Source: Chitinophagaceae bacterium (GTDB lineage: Bacteria > Bacteroidota > Bacteroidia > Chitinophagales > Chitinophagaceae). From it: DNA of 12,963 nucleotides. The stretch spans positions 1 through 12,963 of the forward strand of contig JANYEU010000014.1 in assembly GCA_025362915.1 (NCBI GenBank), in the 5' to 3' direction. The notes below the pieces were generated by a model that ran no database searches, had not been told where the DNA came from, and worked only from the letters and a program-made list of their open reading frames with translations. Numbering within the stretch: the stretch's first letter is position 1; each line of letters starts with the position of its first letter. The position numbers were made by a program, and so were the translations under genes. Below, in pieces: positions 1 through 7,137 of this stretch.

Positions 1-432
1 AATGTGGCTTTGTTGCTTGAAAAAGAAGCTGCCAAAGGGATGAAAACAATGGCTTATTACCATAACTTTCAGCAAAGGGCTTTGAAAGTAAAGATGGATT
101 TGATAAGCTTTTTGATTGAACAGAAAAGAGCAGGAAAAAGGCTGGCAGCTTATGGTGCGGCGGCAAAAGGAAATACGCTATTGAATTATTGTGGAGTAAA
201 ATCTGACTTGATTGATTTTGTGGTAGATGCTAACCCACACAAACAGAACAAATTTTTGCCGGCAAGTCATATTCCGGTAATGAATGAGGCTTATTTGAAA
301 GCAGAAAAGCCAGATTTCGTAATCATACTACCTTGGAACTTAAAAGATGAGATAACCAAACAATTAGAATATATAGGAGAGTGGGGAGGTAGGTTTGTAA
401 TACCAATTCCTGGGGTGGAGATTCTTGGTTAA
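1..432 (+). CDS. Sugar C-methyltransferase, C-terminal part (5' end outside window)
   Basis: The frame is open from the first base, so the start and the N-terminal part lie upstream. The 143 visible residues match the C-terminal domain of SAM-dependent sugar C-methyltransferases (NovU/TylC3-like, the Methyltransf_14 type). Seen directly: the glycine/alanine-rich segment AAYGAAAKGNTLLNYCG, then VDANPHKQNKFLP, a proline-containing IPV strand, and the closing hydrophobic VIILPWN and FVIPIPGVEI strands. In the full family this domain follows a zinc-binding domain and a Rossmann SAM domain, both missing here because of the window edge. Such enzymes add a methyl carbon to a keto nucleotide sugar when branched deoxysugars are made, which fits the epimerase gene that follows. 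The substrate cannot be read from the sequence. The stop codon lies inside the first heptad repeat unit. Confidence 0.85.
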   Translation, partial: NVALLLEKEAAKGMKTMAYYHNFQQRALKVKMDLISFLIEQKRAGKRLAAYGAAAKGNTLLNYCGVKSDLIDFVVDANPHKQNKFLPASHIPVMNEAYLKAEKPDFVIILPWNLKDEITKQLEYIGEWGGRFVIPIPGVEILG

Positions 433-500
433 CCGTTGACCGATTACCGTTATCGGCATTTTTTGCACTTAGGTTAACGGTTGACGGAAAGCGGTCAACA
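428..500. repeat. Two blocks of degenerate 7-base tandem units
   Basis: Block one (428-455) reads as four consecutive heptads: GTTAACC, GTTGACC, GATTACC, GTTATCG. After a 17-base spacer, block two (473-500) reads GTTAACG, GTTGACG, GAAAGCG, GTCAACA. The two blocks are also direct repeats of each other (14 of 16 bases between 427-442 and 472-487). GTTGACC at 435-441 is complementary to GGTCAAC at 493-499, so a long hairpin could form between the blocks. The array fills most of the gap between the methyltransferase and epimerase genes, and the first unit supplies the methyltransferase stop codon. It could be a dispersed repeat, a slippage relic or a weak transcription attenuator; no function is claimed. 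Confidence 0.6.
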
Positions 501-512
501 AAAAGTAAATAC

Positions 513-1370
513 ATGAAGAACGTATTAGTTACAGGTGCTACTGGTTTTATTGGCGATTATGTGGTGAAAGTACTCATAAACCAAGGGTATGCTGTAACCG
601 CAACTTCCTTTTCATTGATAAAAGCAGCAGGAAAAGATTGGTTTAAGGAAGTAACTTATATTCCTTTAGATTTAAAATTGCTAGATGATACTGCCAATTA
701 TTACGAATACTTTAATAGTCCGGATATAGTAATTCATTTAGCATGGGAGGGGTTGCCCAATTATAAATCCTTGTTTCATTTTGAAGAGAATTTGCCAAGG
801 CATTATAGTTTTTTGAAGAATTTGGTAATCAATGGCGCAACAGATATTACAGTAGTGGGTACTTGTTTTGAATATGGGATGCAGGATGGCGAACTAAAAG
901 AAACGATGCCAGCTATACCAGACAACCCTTATGGATTGGCAAAGGATACGTTGAGAAAACAATTGGTGGAATTGAAGAAGTTCTATCCATTTTCCCTAAA
1001 ATGGCCACGCCTATTTTATATGTATGGTGTGGGGCAAAACCCTAAATCCCTATTTTCGCAGCTTGACGTAGCAATTGATAGGGGAGATGCGGTTTTTAAT
1101 ATGAGTGGTGGGGAACAGATAAGGGATTTTTTGCATGTGGACGAAATTGCTAGTAATATAGTAACGATTGCGCTGCAAAAACAAATAGAAGGCATCATAA
1201 ACTGTGGTAGCGGTATCCCTAAAGCGGTGAAGGATTTGGTAGAAGAATACTTGGTACGCCGCCATGAAAGCATACAATTAAACTTAGGTTTTTATCCTTA
1301 CCCGGATTATGAACCGATGCGGTTTTGGGGTAATATTGAAAAATTAAATAAAATAAAAGGTAATGAGTAA
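513..1370 (+). CDS. NAD(P)-dependent sugar epimerase/dehydratase (extended SDR)
   Basis: A 285-residue protein of the extended short-chain dehydrogenase family, somewhat shorter than the usual 300-340. The Rossmann nucleotide-binding motif TGATGFIG is at residues 7-14 and the catalytic YxxxK is Y140-GLA-K144. The usual serine/threonine position falls in VVGTCFEYG (about T117). IRDFLHVDEIA near residue 205 is the C-terminal signature of nucleotide-sugar epimerases and reductases. It probably acts in the cytoplasm on a nucleotide-linked keto-deoxysugar, as an epimerase or 4-ketoreductase. Its position after a C-methyltransferase suggests it completes a branched sugar, but the exact substrate is inference. 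The last 8 bases overlap the next start, indicating translational coupling. Confidence 0.85.
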   Translation: MKNVLVTGATGFIGDYVVKVLINQGYAVTATSFSLIKAAGKDWFKEVTYIPLDLKLLDDTANYYEYFNSPDIVIHLAWEGLPNYKSLFHFEENLPRHYSFLKNLVINGATDITVVGTCFEYGMQDGELKETMPAIPDNPYGLAKDTLRKQLVELKKFYPFSLKWPRLFYMYGVGQNPKSLFSQLDVAIDRGDAVFNMSGGEQIRDFLHVDEIASNIVTIALQKQIEGIINCGSGIPKAVKDLVEEYLVRRHESIQLNLGFYPYPDYEPMRFWGNIEKLNKIKGNE

Positions 1371-2100
1371 TCCTGTTCAGGAGTTTATTGAAGAAAGAAA
1401 CGTACGAATAGCAAACAATGGTGCTAATACAGAACTAACAGATGCTGCCGCCGCTTTTAATGTGGCATCCAATAAGGCGCAGTATTCGTATAATTTCTCT
1501 TGGATGGGGCGTCCAATAATCCAATATCCACAAGATATGGTTGCGATGCAAGAACTTATTTGGGAGATAAAGCCCGATTTAATTATCGAAACAGGAATTG
1601 CTCATGGTGGGTCTTTGATTTATTATGCTTCCTTGTTGGAGTTGATAGGAGAGGGGGAAATACTGGGTATTGATATAGACATTCGTGAGCATAACAAAGC
1701 CGAAATAGAAAAGCACCCGATGTATAAGCGGATACACATGATAGAAGGGTCTTCTATAGATCAAGCTACGGTAGATAAGGTTGCTGCCTTTGCAGAAGGG
1801 AAGAAAAGAATTTTGGTTTGTTTAGATTCTAACCATACCCATGAACATGTATTGGCAGAATTGAATATGTATGCACCGTTTGTTACATTAGATTCTTATA
1901 TAGTAGCTTTTGATACCATTGTAGAATATTTGCCAGAAGGATATTTTTCTCAATCAAGACCATGGGGCTTGGGCAATAACCCAAAAACATCTGTTGATGA
2001 ATTTGTGGCAAACAATCCAAACTTTGTGATAGATAAGGGAATAGATAACAAAGTGCTTATAAGTGTTGCGCCTAGTGGATATTTAAAAAGGATTAAATAA
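1363..2100 (+). CDS. CmcI-family (cephalosporin hydroxylase-like) methyltransferase
   Basis: A 245-residue protein resembling the CmcI family, which has a SAM-methyltransferase fold despite the name cephalosporin hydroxylase. Visible features: FSWMGRPIIQYPQDM (46-60), the SAM-loop segment IIETGIAHGGS (74-84), the acidic strand end LGIDIDIR (101-108), and LDSNHTHEHV (154-163), which carries the likely metal or catalytic residues. Relatives in polysaccharide clusters are sugar O-methyltransferases such as rhamnosyl O-methyltransferases, so O-methylation of a glycan sugar is the best guess; the acceptor is unknown. The start ATG lies inside the end of the epimerase gene (TAATGAGTAA), a typical overlap of co-translated genes. 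No signal peptide is seen, so it should be cytoplasmic. Confidence 0.8.
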   Translation: MSNPVQEFIEERNVRIANNGANTELTDAAAAFNVASNKAQYSYNFSWMGRPIIQYPQDMVAMQELIWEIKPDLIIETGIAHGGSLIYYASLLELIGEGEILGIDIDIREHNKAEIEKHPMYKRIHMIEGSSIDQATVDKVAAFAEGKKRILVCLDSNHTHEHVLAELNMYAPFVTLDSYIVAFDTIVEYLPEGYFSQSRPWGLGNNPKTSVDEFVANNPNFVIDKGIDNKVLISVAPSGYLKRIK

Positions 2101-2123
2101 GTTGAACAATAAAACAAATTAGG

Positions 2124-3065
2124 ATGCCTTGGATTAGCTTTTGCATTTCAACCTTTAAGAGACCACAGTTTTTACTTACGCAACTAGACTATATAAGTAA
2201 GCAAAGCTTTAAGGATTTTGAAGTTGTTATTTCTGACAATGACCCAGAATGTAGTGCAAAAGATATTGTTGCAAAATTTGATTCAAGATTTAGATATTAT
2301 TCTAATGATGGCAATATTGGAATGATTAATAGTTTCAATAAAAGCATTGAAAGGTCAACTGGAGATTATATATTGATGATAACAGATGATGATTTCTTTA
2401 CTGATGAAAAAAAGCTGCAAAGCTTTTTCGAGATAAATCAACATTATCCTAATCAACCAATTTATATCAATTGTATAAGGAAAAATAAGAGTATCGGTCA
2501 GATTGAAGTAAGCGACGGCGAGAATTTTGTGTACGAATTACTCAATCCAGAAATAACTGAAGTTTTTCTATGGTCTGATTGCATTCTTAATAGTAAAGTT
2601 GTAAAGAGTATTGGAGGAATACCTGATTATGGAAGCCCGCATTTAGCAGATCATGCTTTACTGGCGTTATGCGGTAAGGATGGAGGCGTTTTCATAAATA
2701 ATATTGCATCAGAAATAAACGTACATGAGCTAAATTACTCAAAAAAGAACCTTGATACGTATTATATCGGATGTGCTGGCTTTTATACATTGATAAACAA
2801 AGAGTTTTCAAATTCACAATTAAATAAAGACATTAATGCTTTGGATATGCATTTAAAAAATTGGATTATCAAATGCATTCTTTCTTTAAGAAGTTATTAT
2901 TTGAAAAATAAAATGAAGGAAGATTTAAAACAACTAAATTTATTGAGTAAAAAAATTCTTGCACTTGATTTCATGAAAAAGCATTTGTCTGATTTCAAAT
3001 CCGCTTATTTTAGTTTTAATATTCAAAATTTAAAAAAATATTTGAGTTACTATCTATTAGGTTAA
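2124..3065 (+). CDS. Family 2 glycosyltransferase
   Basis: A 313-residue protein with the GT-A fold of family 2. The N-terminus WISFCISTFKRPQFL is the first strand with the nucleotide-binding region. DFEVVISDNDPE (31-42) gives the second strand and acidic pair, and GNIGMINSFNKSIERSTG (63-80) precedes LMITDDDFF (84-92), which contains the metal-binding DxD. The C-terminal third is lysine-rich and very AT-rich in DNA, with no clear membrane anchor, so the enzyme is probably cytoplasmic or peripheral. It should transfer a sugar from a nucleotide donor to a growing glycan; donor and acceptor cannot be told. It starts 23 bases after the CmcI-like gene, in the same direction, and belongs to the same cluster. 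Confidence 0.85.
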   Translation: MPWISFCISTFKRPQFLLTQLDYISKQSFKDFEVVISDNDPECSAKDIVAKFDSRFRYYSNDGNIGMINSFNKSIERSTGDYILMITDDDFFTDEKKLQSFFEINQHYPNQPIYINCIRKNKSIGQIEVSDGENFVYELLNPEITEVFLWSDCILNSKVVKSIGGIPDYGSPHLADHALLALCGKDGGVFINNIASEINVHELNYSKKNLDTYYIGCAGFYTLINKEFSNSQLNKDINALDMHLKNWIIKCILSLRSYYLKNKMKEDLKQLNLLSKKILALDFMKKHLSDFKSAYFSFNIQNLKKYLSYYLLG

Positions 3066-3143
3066 AATTAAATCAAATAGACTCTAAACTATAAGAAGAT
3101 TAAGATCCATATCATGATATGCCGCTTAAATTAAAATCATACA

Positions 3144-4007
3144 ATGTCTATTCAAAATGACATAACTGTTGTTTATAATCTGTGGCTACCTTATGGTTTT
3201 GAACCATTTAAGGCTTTTATAGAGTCATACATAAAATATCCTGCTGGTTTTGAGCATAAACTAATTATCATAATAAAAGATGGTAAGAAAGAAGAATTGG
3301 AGGATTTGACTATCTATACTGAATTGCTTGCAAAGCATCAAATTAACTATCAATTTGTTTATTTTAATGGTGGGTATGATATTGATGCATATTTTTCGGT
3401 AGCTAATAAAATTGAATCTGAATACTTCTTCTTTTTAAATACTAATAGTGTATTATTGGCAGATAACTGGTTATTGAACATGTATAAGAATATATGTTTA
3501 CCGAATGTAGGTGTATGTAGTGCCACAGGATCATGGATGAGTTATAGAAGTGCGGTCTTTGTTCAGAATAGCTGGAAATATGATTTAAGCCAATCGCTAC
3601 AAGTTAATTTCAGTAAATATAAGTTACTGCTAAAAGCATTGTTTTATTATCCCTTTTTATTTGCTTCTTTTCCTAATTCACATATCCGCACTAATGGATT
3701 TATCATAAAAAGAAATTTGTTCCTTAAGATAAAACTCAAACCAATACAAACAAAAATACAAGCGTATATTTTTGAAAGTGGGCGCAAGGGTTTCTCTGAT
3801 CAGGTACTTGACATGGGATTTGAAGTAAGAATGGTTGATAAAAACGGGAATAGTTTTATTCCAAAAAATTGGTCAAACGCCAATGTCTTTTGGTATGGAA
3901 ACCAAGAAAATTTGATGATTGAAGATAACCAAACAGTTAAATATATTGAAGCGAGCGAAGAAGAGAAAAGACTATATTCTAAACTTGCCTGGGGTAAAAC
4001 TCATTAA
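3144..4007 (+). CDS. Glycosyltransferase-like protein (GT-A fold, no DxD visible)
   Basis: A 287-residue protein with the outline of a GT-A glycosyltransferase. A first strand (DITVVYNLWLPYG, 6-18) is followed by HKLIIIIKDGK (38-48), FVYFNGGYDIDAYFSVAN (71-88) and YFFFLNTNSVLLADNWL (94-110). The last stretch occupies the place where family 2 enzymes carry DxD, but here the residues are N-T-N. The later GVCSATGSWMSYRS (123-136) and SHIRTNGFIIKR (about 186-197) also recall glycosyltransferases of polysaccharide clusters. It may use a metal-independent mechanism, be inactive, or belong to a sister family. It follows the GT2 gene after a 78-base spacer and shares its AT-rich composition. Family membership is moderately sure; activity is open. 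Confidence 0.65.
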   Translation: MSIQNDITVVYNLWLPYGFEPFKAFIESYIKYPAGFEHKLIIIIKDGKKEELEDLTIYTELLAKHQINYQFVYFNGGYDIDAYFSVANKIESEYFFFLNTNSVLLADNWLLNMYKNICLPNVGVCSATGSWMSYRSAVFVQNSWKYDLSQSLQVNFSKYKLLLKALFYYPFLFASFPNSHIRTNGFIIKRNLFLKIKLKPIQTKIQAYIFESGRKGFSDQVLDMGFEVRMVDKNGNSFIPKNWSNANVFWYGNQENLMIEDNQTVKYIEASEEEKRLYSKLAWGKTH

Positions 4008-4062
4008 TATCGCAACCTGCCTTTCAATAGGTGGTAAATAATTATTAGCTTATTAATTTTAA

Positions 4063-4202
4063 ATGAACATAGCTTCTCCAAATAATCAATTTGCAATTAT
4101 CTTACCTGTAAGAAATGGCGGGAAGTATGTGAAAGATGTGTTTGTAGTATTCTAAATCAAACTTTCGGCACTTTTAATTTTGTTGTTTTAGATAATAAAT
4201 AA
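4063..4202 (+). pseudogene. Remnant of a family 2 glycosyltransferase gene (frameshifted and truncated)
   Basis: From the ATG at 4063 the frame gives FAIILPVRNGGKYVKD up to 4137, typical of the first strand and helix of a family 2 glycosyltransferase, and then stops at 4153. Reading from 4137 in the frame two bases on gives CVCSILNQTFGTFNF followed by VVLDNK, exactly the continuation expected (helix, QTF motif, second strand with the acidic D-N). Restoring one T in GATGTG joins the two parts into one peptide, so a single-base deletion is the simplest cause. After DNK a stop occurs at 4200 and no further glycosyltransferase sequence is seen in any frame up to the next gene. About 46 codons therefore survive from a gene normally near 250-330 codons. 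It lies 55 bases after the preceding gene, at the edge of the cluster. Confidence 0.8.
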
Positions 4203-4231
4203 ATATCTCTTTTGTCTTTTACTGGTGCTTT

Positions 4232-4259
4232 CTAGTTTACAACTAGGTCTCTTTTTTTT
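4232..4259 (+). terminator. Possible weak intrinsic terminator closing the sugar cluster
   Basis: CTAGTT (4232-4237) and AACTAG (4241-4246) form a 6-bp stem with a 3-base loop, followed five bases later by eight T residues (4252-4259). The stem is short and only one third G+C, so the structure is weaker than a standard terminator. Its position after the last glycosyltransferase remnant and before the GH3 gene suits the end of the polysaccharide operon. Confidence 0.4.
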
Positions 4260-4351
4260 CAAATTGCACAACATTATTAAACAAATAATGTCATCAAAAC
4301 AATACGTTTTGCTAAAAATTAAGATTAAATAAAAATCCACTATAACAACAC

Positions 4352-4359
4352 TATTTTTG
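4352..4359 (+). promoter_or_regulatory. Candidate -7 box of the GH3-dxr-rseP operon
   Basis: TATTTTTG matches the Bacteroidota -7 consensus TAnnTTTG at every fixed position and lies 23 bases before the GH3 start codon. No TTG is seen at the usual 19-21 base distance upstream, so only half of the promoter is supported. The surrounding 4203-4382 stretch is AT-rich and holds no gene. Confidence 0.35.
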
Positions 4360-4382
4360 CTGCTTACAAAAAACGGTTCTGC

Positions 4383-5882
4383 ATGAATCTTAAATCTATA
4401 TTGGCAACTTCTTTTGCCAACAAAATATATAAGAAAATACAAAAAGACGCTTCGACTGCACTTGATACGCAGGATTTGATACTAAAGGAAATGATAGAAA
4501 CAGGTAGAAAAACTGTTTTTGGTAAGGAGCATCATTTGGACGGGGTAAATGGGTATCAAGAATTTAAAAAAGCTGTGCCAGTAAGGGATTATGAGCAGAT
4601 AAAGGGATATATTGCTCAAGTAAAAGAAGGAAAAGAAAATATATTGTGGAAGGGAAAGCCCATTTACTTAGCCAAAACCAGTGGTACGACAAGTGGAATA
4701 AAGTATATACCCATCTCCAAGGATTCGATAAGCAACCATATCAACAGTGCACGGAATGCCCTTCTTTGTTATCTGGCCGAAACGGGTAATAAGGAATTTG
4801 TAAATGGCAAGATGATTTTCTTGAGCGGTTCGCCAGAGTTGGAGAGGGTTGGCGGGATACCTACCGGAAGGCTTAGTGGTATAGTAAACCACCACATACC
4901 TAAGTACTTGCGCGGTAACCAATTGCCGAGTTTTGAAACAAATTGCATAGAAGATTGGGAAACAAAACTGGATAAAATTGTAGGGGAAACCATGTTGGAA
5001 GACATGACTCTTATAAGTGGAATTCCACCATGGGTACAAATGTATTTTGATAGGTTGCACCAGAAGAGTGGTAAAAAGGTGGGAGAATTATTCCCTAATT
5101 TTAACCTCATGGTACAAGGTGGTGTAAACGTTGAACCATACAAGGCAAAACTGTTTGAAAGTATAGGAAGAAAGGTGGATACGATAGAATTGTTTCCGGC
5201 AAGTGAGGGATTCTTTGCCTTTCAGGATAGCCAAACGGCAGATGGGTTATTGCTTAATACTAACAGTGGAATATTCTTTGAATTTGTTCCTGCCAATGAA
5301 ATATATTCTGAGAGCCCAACGCGCCTAAGCCTTGGGGACGTGAAACTTGGTGAAAACTATGCACTTATCGTTAATAGCAATGCTGGTTTGTGGGGATATA
5401 ATATAGGAGATACCGTAAAGTTTGTAAGCCTGAACCCTTATAGAATTATTGTTTCTGGTAGGATTAAACATTTCATTTCTGCTTTTGGGGAGCATGTTAT
5501 TGGAGAAGAAGTAGAAAGTGCACTATTGGCAGCAGCTGATGAAGAAAACGTTAAGATAACAGAATTTACGGTTGCCCCCTACGTACAACAAGGAGAAGGC
5601 AAAAGTTACCATGAATGGTTTATAGAATTTGAGAATGAGCCATCCGATATTAATAGCTTTACAGAAAAAGTGGATGCCAACTTGAGAAAAAAGAATGTTT
5701 ACTACGATGATTTAATAGGCGGTAACATATTACAGACGCTCCGAATAAACAAGATTAGAAAAAATGGTTTTATAGACTACATGAAGAGTATAGACAAACT
5801 TGGCGGACAGAATAAAGTACCCAGATTAAGTAATGACAGGGTACTTGCCGATGCATTAATACCATTTACAAGCCTAAATTAG
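4383..5882 (+). CDS. GH3 auxin-responsive-promoter family protein (acyl-adenylate/amide synthetase type)
   Basis: A 499-residue protein matching the bacterial branch of the GH3 family within the ANL adenylating superfamily, and near the usual length. The ATP-binding motif TSGTTSG is at 99-105, the second adenylation motif reads ELFPASEGFFAF (269-280), and GLWGYNIGDTVKF (335-347) followed by SGRIKHFISAFGEHV (358-372) contains the D and K/R positions of the later ANL motifs. Plant GH3 enzymes join amino acids to hormone carboxylates through an acyl-adenylate; the substrate of Bacteroidota members is not known to me, so only ATP-dependent carboxylate activation is inferred. No signal peptide. 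It is followed after 27 bases by dxr in the same direction, suggesting co-transcription. The start is the first ATG in a peptide that aligns well with family N-termini (TSFANKIYKK). Confidence 0.88.
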   Translation: MNLKSILATSFANKIYKKIQKDASTALDTQDLILKEMIETGRKTVFGKEHHLDGVNGYQEFKKAVPVRDYEQIKGYIAQVKEGKENILWKGKPIYLAKTSGTTSGIKYIPISKDSISNHINSARNALLCYLAETGNKEFVNGKMIFLSGSPELERVGGIPTGRLSGIVNHHIPKYLRGNQLPSFETNCIEDWETKLDKIVGETMLEDMTLISGIPPWVQMYFDRLHQKSGKKVGELFPNFNLMVQGGVNVEPYKAKLFESIGRKVDTIELFPASEGFFAFQDSQTADGLLLNTNSGIFFEFVPANEIYSESPTRLSLGDVKLGENYALIVNSNAGLWGYNIGDTVKFVSLNPYRIIVSGRIKHFISAFGEHVIGEEVESALLAAADEENVKITEFTVAPYVQQGEGKSYHEWFIEFENEPSDINSFTEKVDANLRKKNVYYDDLIGGNILQTLRINKIRKNGFIDYMKSIDKLGGQNKVPRLSNDRVLADALIPFTSLN

Positions 5883-5909
5883 AACATCTTTAGTTATATT
5901 GCACACCTC

Positions 5910-7064
5910 ATGGTAAAACGCATCGCTATATTCGGCTCCACAGGTTCCATCGGCACGCAAGCATTGGACGTAATTGCCGCAAACCCAGACAAATTTTCTG
6001 CAGAGATATTGACTGCTTTCCATAATCATGAATTATTGATAGAACAATCCTTGAAATTCAACCCAAACTGTGTAGTTATCGGGGACGAAAGCAAGTATCT
6101 ATTGGTAAAAGAAGCATTGGCTGGAACTCAAATAAAAGTGTTTGCAGGAGAAAAAGCATTAGAAGAAGTAGCAGCAATTGATTGTTACGACATGATGCTT
6201 GCTGCCATTGTAGGCTTTGCAGGGTTGAAACCAACACTTCAGGCAATTGAAATTGGCAAACCCATTGCCTTGGCAAACAAAGAAACCTTGGTTGTTGCCG
6301 GGGAATTGGTGATGCAGAAAGCCGTTGCAAAAAGAGTACCTATACTTCCAGTGGATAGTGAACATTCGGCCATATTTCAATGCCTTATTGGCGAAGGAAG
6401 AAATGTTGTTGAAAAAATAATATTAACGGCAAGTGGTGGTCCTTTCTTGGGAAGAAAGCCTAACTATCTGGTAAATGTAAAGAAAGAACATGCCTTGCAA
6501 CATCCTAACTGGGAGATGGGTGCAAAGATTTCTATAGATTCTGCTACGTTGATGAACAAGGGATTGGAGATGATAGAAGCCAAGTGGCTTTTCAACCTGC
6601 ACCCGGATCAGATACAAGTCATCATCCATCCACAAAGCATCATTCATAGCATGGTACAGTTTGCTGATGGAAGCATCAAATCACAGATGGGGCTGCCAGA
6701 CATGAAATTGCCCATTCAGTATGCAATGGGCTTTCCGCAACGGATTGCAAACAGCTTTCCTCGTTACGACTTCAAGAAGCCACATACATTAACTTTTGAA
6801 GAGCCTGATTATAAAACTTTCAGGAATTTGTCGTTGGCAATTGATGCCTTGAACAAAGGCGGAAACTGGCCTTGCATATTAAATGCCGCTAATGAAATAG
6901 CGGTATATGCCTTCTTAAGAAACAGGATTGGCTTCTTGGATATGACCGCAGTAGTGGAGGAAACACTAAACAAGATACAGTTTATAGAAAAGCCCACTCT
7001 ACAAGATTACTTTGATAGTGATGCCGCAGCACGTACATTTACCGCCTCGATAATAAGGATGTAA
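5910..7064 (+). CDS. dxr: 1-deoxy-D-xylulose 5-phosphate reductoisomerase
   Basis: Converts 1-deoxy-D-xylulose 5-phosphate to 2-C-methyl-D-erythritol 4-phosphate with NADPH, the first committed step of the MEP isoprenoid pathway, in the cytoplasm. The 384 residues are the normal length. Seen: NADPH-binding IFGSTGSIG (7-15), LANKETLV (121-128), PVDSEHSA (147-154) with metal ligands D149 and E151, TASGGPFLG (173-181), the flexible loop HPNWEMG (198-204), and SIDSATLMNKGLEMIEAKW (208-226) with N216, K217 and ligand E220. The C-terminal helical domain is complete. All catalytic residues expected from the E. coli enzyme are present. It lies 27 bases after the GH3 gene and 73 before rseP, so the three probably share one transcript. 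Confidence 0.97.
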   Translation: MVKRIAIFGSTGSIGTQALDVIAANPDKFSAEILTAFHNHELLIEQSLKFNPNCVVIGDESKYLLVKEALAGTQIKVFAGEKALEEVAAIDCYDMMLAAIVGFAGLKPTLQAIEIGKPIALANKETLVVAGELVMQKAVAKRVPILPVDSEHSAIFQCLIGEGRNVVEKIILTASGGPFLGRKPNYLVNVKKEHALQHPNWEMGAKISIDSATLMNKGLEMIEAKWLFNLHPDQIQVIIHPQSIIHSMVQFADGSIKSQMGLPDMKLPIQYAMGFPQRIANSFPRYDFKKPHTLTFEEPDYKTFRNLSLAIDALNKGGNWPCILNAANEIAVYAFLRNRIGFLDMTAVVEETLNKIQFIEKPTLQDYFDSDAAARTFTASIIRM

Positions 7065-7137
7065 TCCTTTTTTAGGTAGTGTAATCCCTAAACAAAATTA
7101 TACATACGTATTGCTTGCAGAATTTAGAAAATAGAAT

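Noticed and set aside
3108..3121. Perfect 14-base palindrome CATATCATGATATG between the two glycosyltransferase genes
   Set aside because: It is A+T-rich, has no loop or T run, no partner copy nearby and no promoter-like spacing; chance is plausible in such sequence.
4188..4442. Open - strand frame of 84 codons across the spacer before the GH3 gene
   Set aside because: Its residues follow from AT-rich noncoding DNA and it overlaps the GH3 start; no recognisable motif or ribosome site.
4668..5143. Long antisense frames within the GH3 gene, and similar ones within dxr, the sulfatase and purB
   Set aside because: They are shadows of well-supported genes and show no motif or start signal of their own.
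7065..7137. Small inverted repeat TTAGG/CCTAA between dxr and rseP
   Set aside because: A five-base stem is too weak for a terminator, and the spacer otherwise looks like an ordinary intra-operon gap.
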